Source of the DNA: Purshia tridentata
Taxonomy: Eukaryota > Streptophyta > Magnoliopsida > Rosales > Rosaceae
DNA length: 64,000 nt
Assembly: GCA_003254885.1 (NCBI GenBank)
Contig: QANT01007852.1
Location: forward strand, 96,958 to 160,957
Direction: 5' to 3'
Part shown: positions 33,101 to 43,561 of the stretch, piece by piece
Numbering within the stretch: the stretch's first letter is position 1
How the letters are laid out: each line of letters opens with the position of its first letter
Made by a program: the position numbers and the translations under genes
The notes under the pieces: generated by a model
The model's input: only the letters and a program-made list of their open reading frames with translations
Databases searched by the model: none
Told to the model about the DNA's origin: nothing

Positions 33101-35323
33101 CTAGTCATGCATCAACTTCCTCTGGGATTTGCTGCTCACTTCCTTGGTTTTGTTTCCAGGTCCTCTGGGGTTTTTTTTGTTCATTTCATTTAGCTCTATT
33201 ATTGTTGCAAGATCCTCGGAGGGTTTGCTGCTCACTTCCTTTGGCTCTAGTTTTGCTTCAAGATCCTCCTGGAGTTTGCTACTCACTCCCTTTGAACCTA
33301 GTCTTGCATCAACATCCTCTGGGGATTTTCTACTCACTTCCTTTGGCCCTAGATTTTCATCAACATCCTCACAGGGTTCGCTGCTCACCTTCTTTGGCCC
33401 TAGTTTTTCTTCAAGACCTTCTAGGTGTTTGCTGCTCACTTTCGTTGACCCTTGTTTTGCTCCAAGATCCTCTGGGTGTTTGCTCACTTCCGTTGGCTCT
33501 TGTTTGGCTCCAAGGTCCTCTGGGTGTTTGCTGTTCTCTTTTGTTGGCTCTTGTTTTGCTTCATGGTCCTCTGGGTTCTTGATTGTCCGTTCCATTGGCC
33601 CTAGTTCTGTCTCAATATCCTTGACTGCAAAGGTTAATGATCTCACATCTCGAGCTTCTGCTAATTGACTGGATGAAGATGCCTATCATGTAACATGAAA
33701 AATTATCATCTGAATTAGCAGTGACCAAGTAGTTGTTATCATGATCTGGACATATAGAATGCATTTTAAATACACAGGTAACATTCCAATTAATGCAATA
33801 TATGAGTTTTGTAGTACTCAATTATTTTGATAAGCTTTTCAGTAATTTCTCATTCATGTAAAATAGAGAAATATAAAGACTATGCATAGGATTCTGAAAT
33901 CACATTGATTTACAACTTCTCAGAGAATTTGTTCAACAGAAATAGAAACTTTGTGGAGATTGCCTCAGTTCCAGCATGCATATCCCAAAAGGGTAAAAGG
34001 GTTATCATAGTCTTGTCTTAAACTCAGTCACGCAAAAGAGTTCTCCTGTTACATTTCTCAATGCTTGCTTCATATGGATTCACAGTACCACAAGTTGTAC
34101 CACATAAGATTATACTATGAAACCACCAGTATGTCAGAATTTACTTCGTTAAAAAAAAAATTGCAATTGGTGAACTGACAGTCAATACATAAAAAGATTA
34201 TAGATAATGACAGTCGAAATACCTAGTACTCAAGCATTACTTTATAGAAGCATACTTATTTTTCATATACAATGCTTTATCTATATATGTGTAAATTTAA
34301 TGATAACAAATTGCAGATCATTGTGGTAATTTGTCTGTAAAATTCAAGTTAACAAAAATGCGACCAAGATACCATGAAACTCACTTTTACTAGTTGATCC
34401 AGCCGTTGTTTCAGATCCTCTGCCAATGTTTCCTTGTGAATACTTTGAAGAATAAAATGCAAGTGAGAATGGAGATCATCTGAATGATGTTGGTCAACTT
34501 TACAGTGTGGTATAGGGGATTGACAACCGACTGCATAGAAATGACAACTAACAAGCTTCATGGGACATACAGTAATACAATGCCTGTCCATATCACGTCT
34601 CATGATGATATTAGAGCAGTTTTGTTCGCATGGAATTATCTTGAAGGGACAAATTGAATCATGTTTCTCCATGTGACTTGCACAAAATACGATAGTACAC
34701 CCTTCATTTGTGCAAGTCATAGACCTAAAGCTGCAATTTGAAACATGCTCTTCAAGCTCCTTAGAAGAATTACATTTCATATTGCAGTGATGTTCATTCT
34801 TATAGTCGACATTCTTAAGCAAAGTCTGTGCTATTGTTTCTCTTTTATCAATCAACCAAAACCCATTTATTTCCATCTCTTGAACAAAATCAACTATTTT
34901 GTCTTCTCTTTTTTCACTTAGCAGCCATCCTGAAAGCCGACTAAAGAAATTTCTCCTGGAACTTGCAAAGTCATCAACAAAATCAGAAATAATATCATAA
35001 GGATGATCAGACACTTGCGCTTCTGGACCACTTTCTAAGATGACAGATTCTGCAACAAAATTTTCACTTCTCAGAGTAGTATAGTCCACCATTTCCTTTC
35101 TCACATCAGCAGCCACTGAAGCAGGGGTCCTGAAGATATCACCAGATGTGTTGTCAACACAAGCTGTAGCTAATCCAGGGATGAAAACTTGAGCTAACTT
35201 GTGAACTGGTTCTGAATCATAAAGATCGCAATGGAATGAAGGACCTCCATCTTTCCCATCTTCAATCTTTTCTGGTTCAAGTTCCACATTACTTGTAAGT
35301 AGATCATCGATGGTTGTCACTTC
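33101..35323 (-). pseudogene. TRAF-type zinc-finger gene, duplicated and damaged (copy 2)
   Basis: Exon 1 (35323-34385) is fully open and close to copy 1, with the same Cys/His clusters, although one position changes from C-D to C-T (EGCTIVFCA). The start codon is lost: the ATG of copy 1 is GTG here (35320). Donor AAA|GTGAGT (34384) and acceptor GATAG|GCATCT (33683) are kept. Exon 2 starts ASSSSQLAEARDVRSL, carries one block of the 17-residue repeat, then shifts frame at an A-run after EMNKK and again before the end, stopping at 33101. The segmental similarity to copy 1 includes the intron and ends near 35456 upstream, so the 5' UTR exon and promoter were not copied. CNX1 exons lie just upstream on the same strand. 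It is either a pseudogene or the 3' part of a fusion. Confidence 0.85.
33130..33600 (-). repeat. Single block of the 51-bp coding repeat in copy 2
   Basis: About nine units are present in the same order as one higher-order block of copy 1. The block duplication in copy 1 therefore happened after the two genes separated, or one block was lost here. One unit has lost a serine codon (TEVSKHPED). Confidence 0.85.
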
Positions 35324-35700
35324 CTATAAACAAATTCAAGCTTCAATACACGGCTTACTTGACCAACAAGTTTCTATAATTCTATTTTCCAAAAGAATGT
35401 TGATATGAAGAATTTTGAAGTCCAATTGTACATCCTATAATTTTAAACAAACAAAACCTTTTAAGCTAAGAATGTTTCCAAGAAACTTAAAAGATTCCAA
35501 CATTTCCAAGTTTTAAGCTAAAAATGTTTAAAGATTTTTCCAATTTGTCAAATATTAAATCTACCATTTTTCCAACTAACAATGTTTAAAGATTTTTTTG
35601 TAAGAAACCCCTACACCCATTGTTTGCGTATGAGAGATTTAAAGGTCGTAAAGTTTTTGAAGTTAAATTAGTCACTCAATAGTTACTCTAATATTTGTAC

Positions 35701-37052
35701 TGCAAAGTGAAAGACTTGTTTAGTGTCTTCAACTTGTAAAACAGCATCAGCACCATCAGGTATTGGTCCTAAAAGAAAGCACAGCAGGAGAACGGGTTAA
35801 AGGAGGAAAGAAAACCAAATATGTCAAGGGTTGCACATAAAGCAAGCATTTACTGTTGGCATTCTGTGCCCTTAAAACCACTCATCTTCCATCTTAGCTA
35901 GTCCAAAGTATGTACATATAGTGAATAAAGCCACAAATTCACCCATATAATTGTGAAAATATCCTAACAATTATGGTATCCTACCAGGACCATTTCCCTT
36001 GAAAACTTTTCTTTGTCATTTCCCCTTAAAACCTTAAAAACCTCTAAAAGGGGAAAGATGCTCAGATTACATACCATCCTACATCAGACTGCTACATTTA
36101 CAAACACTCGTCTTCCAGTTTTTAAATTGAATGTAAGTCTTCTTTGCAAAAAAAGACACCTCCAACAACCAATCAAACGGGTAGTAAACAATTAGAACTT
36201 TCTAGCCCAAGCTGATTGATTTGTTGCATAGTTGGCTGGGATGGGATATACATCAGGTTGTGGAATTGTAAGTTTATGCCAGCCCACCTTGGAATGTGAG
36301 AAAATCTTAGAAAATTTCTATTCTATCAATGAGAATTTCATTTCTTGATAGAACTTGGTCTTGTCATTCAAAATCTTTATAATTTTCTTTCCCCAATATC
36401 TTCATCACAACTTCAACCTTCCAGGTAGTACATAGCTAATCACAAAAACAACTGCGATGAAATAAAGGCATTTCCAAAGCATACAAATAAATGACAAATT
36501 AAATTCTTTTTTAAATGATAAAGGCTAACCTGCAGTGGTGACATATGCTACAGTTCCAGGAGTGACAGTAATGCCAATTCCATCATCCCCAGCTCTTGCC
36601 TCAGCAACTACAGGATACTCATCAGGCCCATCTGAAGCCACCACTGCATATCCATCCTGAGCAGGTCCACCAATTCTCAAATTTATTAAGTGAATCCATG
36701 AACCTCGAACCAATGTCAACTGGGTCAATTTACTGACTCATACAGAATACTAATTACTAAATAATAAGACAAAAAATAAAATGGGTGTTGCATGTTACTC
36801 AAAGAAGGGTACTAATGTAAGAATAATGGGTTTCTTTCGTCTGACCTTGACGGACGCAGGGTAAGGAGGCAAATGATCAGAAGTGCGAATGGCCTCGGCC
36901 AACACCTTCCCAAGCGCATCGTGGAGGGTCAATGTGACAGGTGGCAGGCCCTGGACCACTCTCGGCACTGTTTCCAGTGCTTCGCCTATTGAGATCACTG
37001 CGGGTTTGGTGCTACCATCAGTGACATTGTTTACTCCTCTGGTCTCTCCCAT
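35701..37052 (-). pseudogene. CNX1: 5' fragment (exons 1-3) of a CNX1 molybdopterin molybdenumtransferase gene
   Basis: Exon 1 is 37052-36846 (ATG, 69 codons, ending PPYPASVK), exon 2 is 36656-36530 (DGYAVVASDGPDEYPV...GTVAYVTTA), and exon 3 starts at 35768 (GPIPDGADAVLQVEDTK). Donor and acceptor phases 0 and 1 fit. The sequence matches the N-terminal MoeA (E) domain of plant CNX1, which inserts molybdate into molybdopterin in the cytosol. CNX1 is normally about 670 residues with a C-terminal G domain; only about 135 residues are present. After VEDTKQ the similarity ends: the frame reads VFHFAVQILE and stops at 35683. A donor GCA|GTACAA at 35700 is possible. The rest of the gene is not between here and TRAF copy 2, so this copy cannot make a working enzyme. 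Confidence 0.88.
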
Positions 37053-37356
37053 CGTCAGTCAATTGTGACTGTTCAGCCTCGCATAGGGTCGCCCAAGCTT
37101 TTTCTATACAACACTATACCAGACGTCTCATCCTAGCCGTCTAAATAAATCCAACGACCTAAAATTTTATCCAAGTTTGACATTTCATCAATACATACCC
37201 AAGCCCTGACCTCAACCATCGCAGAAGTGGCCAAAACTGAGAAGGTTATAACTCTAGTAATGGAAAAAACTTTAGTTGTTGGAGTCGCAAATGGTCACTG
37301 GAAAGAAAAAAAAAGAAAAAACGTAAGTCATATTTAGAGGGTAGATTTCTTACCCA

Positions 37357-39150
37357 ACTTGATACCACTTTAGTATGGAAAATTGCCTAAAATAGACCAA
37401 AAAAAGTCAAAAAGTCTTTTTTAGACCCTACAAAAATATTAAGACTTTTTTAGTTTTTTAGGTCATATTTGGACAAATATGCCCTTACTATTCTGTAACT
37501 AACTCACGCAACCCCATTAGCTCCCTCTAACCTTCAGTAACCTCCCATTTCAGTTAACTTCTAAAGCATAACTTCCATTGTTGACCTTGCCAACACAGTG
37601 TACGAACCAGAGGCGAGACAGAGAGAGATAATGATGAGAAAGAGTGACATGGACAACAGAGCCGAGCATCCATGACGTTCACCATATCCCGTGCACTAGA
37701 GCTCCATCGCAACTGAAGGCCGCCATACACACAAGTGGGTCATTGCTGATTTTTGGCGGGAAGGTCAGATTTTTGAACTTTGTTGTTGTTGTTGTTGCAT
37801 TTGAATTCAGGTTTTGGGTTGGGAGAGTGGATGTTTTGTGGGTTCACTTGGACTCTCATGGCTTGCTTGGAACGAATATGGAGGAGGTGAGCTGAGAGCA
37901 CCGAAAGCAAGAAAGAAAAAGAGATTAATGGAATAAGAAGAAGGGTAAAGGGTCTTTTGGTGGTGATTATTGTTGGGTTTTTATCTTTGGGGATGATTTG
38001 AAGATAGCTTCGACCTAGATCAAAATAGCATATGCAACACTGCCATTACTTTGAAATGCCATGTTTGTATGAAGATTTAGGAATGAAGATTATTATTAAA
38101 AAGCTCCTACTATACCAGAAGAAGTGTTTAGGCCCAAATAAAACTCCAAAGATTTGAGTATCCATATAACCCCCTCTGTGCTCTCTGTTGCATTTGGGGG
38201 TTTTCTATTTTGTTTGAGAAGTTAGTGTTTAACTTACAGAAGCTAAAAAAAATAGTCAATGAGTATAAGAATAGTACAAATGTACAATTACAGTTAATGG
38301 AGAATCCGGTTTATCTTTTAGGATATAGTACAGGATTTGAAAGATGAAGAAAGCCAAAACAATTGAGTTGTGAGGAAATTTCCAAATAATCCCACGCCAT
38401 CATCTCTTGAAGCTGTAGTTTATGTAGTTCTGTTGTTGGCTTTCGAGATTGTCTTAATTGTCTCACATATTCTATTTTGATCTAGGTCAAAGCTATCTTC
38501 AAATCATCCCCAAAGATCAAAATCCAGCAATGATCCCCACCAAAAGCCCCCTTACCCTTCTTCATATTCCATTAATCCCTGTTTCTTTCTTGCTTTAGGT
38601 GCTCTCAGCTCATCCCCTCCATATTTGTTCCAAGTAAGCCATGAAAGTCCCAATGAACTCTCCACAAAATAACCACTCTCCCAACCCAAAACCCGAACTC
38701 AAATGCAACAACAATAGCAACAACAAAGTTCCAAAATTTGACCTTCCTGCCAAAAATCAGCAATGACCCACTTGTGTGTATGGTGGCCTTCAGCTGGCGA
38801 TGGAGCTCTAGCGCACAGGATACGGTGAACGTCTGGGATGCTCGGCTCTGTCATCTAGCTAGCTCTTCCTCATCACTATCTCTCTCTCTGTCTAGCCTCT
38901 AGTTCATAATAGGGTGTTGGCAAGGTCAAACAATAAAAGTTATGCTTATGGAAATTGACTGGAATGGGAGGTTATTGAAGGTTAGAGGGAGCTAACAAGG
39001 TTGCGTGGGTTAGTTACGGAATGGTGAGGGCATATTTGTCCAAATGTGACCTAAAAAGCTAAAAAAGTCTTAATATTTTTGTAAGGTCTGAAAATGACTT
39101 TTTAACATTTTTTTGGCCTATTTCAGGCAATTTCCTTTTTGATATCAAGT
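37357..39150. mobile_element. Large foldback (MULE-like) element with arms of about 670 bp
   Basis: The left arm (37357 to about 38030) and right arm (about 38472 to 39150) are inverted copies. Matching landmarks are ACTTGATACC/ACTTGATATC at the ends, AAATTGCCT, GTTGCATTTGA, AACTGAAGGCC/GGCCTTCAGCTGG, GACCTAGATCAAAATAG near the loop. The loop of about 440 bp is AT-rich. No transposase frame is seen. I could not find a clean target duplication. Long arms suggest a Mutator-like or generic foldback element. It begins about 300 bp upstream of the CNX1 fragment's ATG. Confidence 0.75.
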
Positions 39151-40712
39151 CTTTAGTCTAACAATTGAAAAGAGAGTAAATCGAGAAAAAACTAAAAAAA
39201 AAAAGGTAAAAAAGTGAGACAGCCTACCACTTCACTTGTAATAATTATGGAGAATACTTATGGCAAAGAAGAACAAAATTAATGTTTTCTGGAGTTGTTA
39301 GTTTTACAAAAATAAACAGTTGTTCATTGAAAAAATTAAAATTAAAATTATTACTAAAATTTCAAGAATTGTTGTATCTTGGAGAAAAACAGGTTCACCA
39401 ACTTTGTACAAGATAATACGCCTCTTATTTTAGGATTTGGCACTCTATAGGTGCCTCAAGACATATGGGCCTTTGGAGAATAAAACATGGAGTATATTAT
39501 TCTATTTTGCATGTTAGGTATTCTTTGATTTATTTATTATTGTTATTTTATTTATAAGCATAATTAACTTAAGATCTCTATCATATATTGAGCCATACAT
39601 ATATAGAGTTAAGACTCTTCCGCACCTCCATGTATTCTTAATTTTATATAACACATGACAGATTTGAATAAGAATTGTGAGGTTACACACATAGAGATAA
39701 AAACTAATAATACCAATAAAACCCAATAATATATTACTGAAGAAATAATCTTGTAAATTATTCATAGTCAGATAGTCACTACTAGCAAGGGCAAGCCAGG
39801 AGAACAAAAGCAACAGCATGTAATTGGTCATATTCATCTACATTCATGCACACAATGTTACGATATTGATCAACCACTGACTTTTATTATGCATTTCTTT
39901 ATAGTTATATCTTACAAGTGGATCAAACAGTGATTATTGACAAATTTAAACGTTATTGTTAAAAAGTTGAACCCGTCAAATTAAGAATTTAAAATGTGTT
40001 TATATAAATGTGAGACATATGATCAATGTGAATCTCAAGGTCTGCTTTGCAGTATAGTGAAAGCCCCTATCGGTTATATTTATAGGGGTTGAAACATATG
40101 ACAACAAACATACATAAATATAAAATTAAATAGTATCAAATTTCTTATTAACTTTTTTTTTTCTATTGTGACTATCTCATTATAACTTATTTGTGTCAAT
40201 GAAAAGAAAATTAATGACACAATTTGGGCTATTAATTAGGCCTTTAATTCGTATATATAAAGCTCCCTAATTGGCTTAATTTCCTTTTCGTTTAAGGCCA
40301 TTAATTTCTATTCGTTTGAATATAATTATATTCAATTATTTCAGATTCTTCCCAGAATTTTCCCCATATTTAAATTTGAAAAAAAGTAATATAAAACAGA
40401 GCTCCAACTATTCTTTAAAATTTCGTTAAATTTAATGTTTTTCTAAAATTTTTCTCAAATCAAGTTAAACGGAGGGGACTTCCCAAATCTCCACTTAATA
40501 TTAGATTTGAAACTAGAAACCCAAAAAAAAATTTTAGAAACAATTTCAATTGAGCTAATTATATCATCTTCAAAATAAACTATGTTATAGATAATTATGT
40601 CAAAATGAAATGCAAAAATTCATATGGATCCGCCATAATCAACAAAAACTTTACCCCGACCTCTATCAAGGACTTCATGATACTTTAAATATTAGTCAAC
40701 ACATGTATAAAA

Positions 40713-40782
40713 TACTAATTTAATGGAATTCACATTGAATTAGGTAACATCGGTCGTAGAACCATTCTCTCATCATCATTTA
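40713..40782 (+). repeat. 70-bp segment repeated at 55675-55744
   Basis: Both copies start TACTAATTTAATGGAATTCA and continue with ATTAGGTAACATC and CTCTCATCATCATTTAT. The copies are in the same orientation, one on each side of the CACTA element, and differ at about ten positions. Confidence 0.8.
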
Positions 40783-42191
40783 TAGGAAGTTTTGCTTCAT
40801 TTTAATTAATGATGTGGCTTATTAATAGGTAATTACAACTTCTATGAGTGTACTTTCTAAAGTTATCATTTCGAAATTGGCAAATACATTTTTCATGTCG
40901 ATTATTCCCTTTATTTTCCACTTAAATGCCGATAAATTCTTTCATCTTATAAAATGTTTAAAACAAATTTATAATATCTTTATTTTTTTCTTATGTTAAT
41001 TGTTCATAGATTGGCAACTTAAATGTGAAAGATCGAAAAATGATAAATAATAGTCATATGTGGCCTTAATGATTGTTGATGGATGTGAATGATCAATATA
41101 TGACGATTGCTAATGTGATGTTTGAGTTCTGGATGATATATGTTGATGTTTGTACAAAATTTACATTTATCATGTACTTTACATTTAGACAATTTTTTGT
41201 GTGATTATTTGCCAAATCATCAAGAACTGTGTTTATTTTCCTAAATCCTAAAATGATTACATTGTCTTTTGGGATAGAGTGCGAATTGTAAAATCAATTA
41301 CACATGCTTTTTATCAAACATATAATATTAACAAAAAACTATAAAGAAATAGTTAAACAATATTTTTTATTCAAAAGCAGAAAGAAGAAATTGAACAATA
41401 TCTTCCATAAATTTACATTGTATATAAAAAATCAAATATGATAAAAAATTAAGTATATAAAAAAAGATATTACACCTGTGGACGAAAAAAAAAAAAAGCC
41501 TCTTGACAATTGCGGGAGCGAATGTGGAGAGGCTAGTTTTTTGATAAAGTATATGTTTTATTATTTATATATTTCATGTTACTGTATTAGGAAAACGCTA
41601 ATAGTTATAACATATTTCCCCAACATACATTTAGGCTATTTAATTATGTAAGTTCATTCAATATGAAGAATTTCACATAAAAGTTTCGAATATATGTACA
41701 CACTTTTTCACATATTGTGAACTGTTTATTTGGTATAGGTGAAAATGACAAACAATTTTGAAAGTGATTTTGATGCTGCTCTAAATATATTAGGCATTAC
41801 TAATGAATTGCCTAATGAATTTTTTAATTTTACAGAGTTATTACAATTATAGTATTTCCCTCCTCAAATAAGATGTTATAATTTGTGCATATTATATATA
41901 GACTTATTCTAATATGTACATATATTTTTTCCATTTTGTAATTTGAATAAAAAAAACAAACATCAGTTTTAAGAAAAAACATGTAATTGATTACTTATTC
42001 ATAAGAATGTGATGAATAGAGAGGAAGAAATTGTTCGCATAGATGATCAATTTGAAACTAGAAATGAGTTCTTAACATTTGAAGAAACAAATTCGTTAGC
42101 GAGGGAAGTAAATATTTTTTGTTAAAATCAAATCTTTAAAAAATGAAAAAGTATGTTGTTAATATTATTGAAGATATTTCATTTCATTGAC

Positions 42192-42322
42192 AATTAGGTT
42201 ATTAATATGTATATGAAGATTATAAATCTTGACTAGAAGACAATGATCAATATGTACCTTACTATAAGTAAATTGTTTTTTAAAGTACTGTTGATAATAG
42301 ATATATGTAAGATTATCAACAT
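42192..42322 (+). repeat. About 125-bp segment repeated at 60338-60455
   Basis: Shared landmarks are TGTATATGA, CTTGACTAGAAGACAA against CTTGACTGGAAGACAA, TATGTACCTTAC, TACTGTTGATAATA and GATTATCAACATG, in the same order and orientation. The left copy ends some 35 bp before the CACTA insertion. Confidence 0.8.
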
Positions 42323-43561
42323 GTAATATAATATTATAATAATATCTAATATATAACACTACTGCATTCCTTAGCAGACTCAACCAATTAAATTGGCATC
42401 TTAACACCATTTACCAACTAATGGTTAGTATCTAAAAGAGTTAGCCACCAATGAACCTCCATTAACCTGTTAGTTGTATAAGTTAAGGTGGCTATTGATC
42501 AACACCTACCAATAGCAGAGTATTAATTGCTTCAGATTGTTTATCTGACATGTAAGACACCAAGTGCTTAAGCAACCAACAGTTCTAATAGTCTTTGAGT
42601 TAGTCAGTCAACATATATTTTAAAAAAATGATTACCAACAGTCTTGGTAATTGGTTTGACAGTGGTCCACATCATTTCTTCATTAGTAGCATAAACACAA
42701 CCACCATTTGATAAATAGTTGGTGATGCATATTGGGGTGATTGCAACATGCTATAGTTTCGCCACTACAAATGTTGGCTGGTAGTTTGATTCTATTACAC
42801 TAAATATCCTATTTTAGTGACATAAGTTCACCAAAAGATAATGCTACTCTGCTATTAACAATATTGATGGCCCAACTGATATGGAATACGAGCAGTTGGG
42901 ATTTTGTATTGGGCCAAGCTGCATGGACGATGAATCAATGCTTTCTTGCTTTTGTGGCTAATTAAATCATTATGGTAAATGCAATGAAAATTAAAAATAT
43001 TGGAAGCTCATCAAAGTATAGCATTGAATCAAGAATTAGATAAGGATAAACTTCATTTAATTAGAATATATCATTGTCAGAGGCTTTACATAATCTGCTG
43101 CCCTAAATTCCAATTGCACTCCTTAAACAAAGGGTAGTTCTAAAAATAATACTATACGTTAAAGACTAGGTAATATAAAAGGGCCCTCCAAACTACAGGC
43201 CATCTGAATATGCAAGGCTAAATAAACATAAGATAGGCCTATTTCACTAACATCAAACCAACTATCAGACTACAGCTACCCTAATCCTGTATGTGTAATA
43301 ATAGTTAACTTAATATTGTATATTAGGCCACCAACTTAATATATATTAGCAAGTTCAACCATCTAAAATGATATTAACTTACAGCAGATATACACCAATA
43401 TCTACACAAAACACACCTCTGCATCTTTCCATATTTCATCGCCTAGAGGCATAGTAAGCCCTACTTGTATTTGGATGCCTCCCAACCATGCCTTCAATAG
43501 AAGAGGTAGATCGATTTACACTATACCCTACATGTGCAGCAAATGGGGTATATGCTGCCCT

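Larger units (their letters stand above)
39151..42356. other. AT-rich intergenic sequence left of the CACTA element
   Basis: No supported gene. A reverse frame at 39514-39837 starts with a signal-peptide-like hydrophobic stretch (YMLLLLFSWLALASS) but has no recognised family. Two short forward frames, 41748-41852 (starting MTNNFESDFDAALNILG) and 42009-42125 (starting MNREEEIVRIDDQF), look more coding-like than their surroundings but could not be assigned. Two segments recur right of the CACTA element (40713-40782 and 42192-42322). Confidence 0.4.

Noticed and set aside
39514-39837. 107-codon reverse frame with signal-peptide-like start
   Set aside because: The hydrophobic start is suggestive, but the rest is AT-driven (I, L, Y, N, K) with no cysteine pattern or family motif; isolated in AT-rich sequence.
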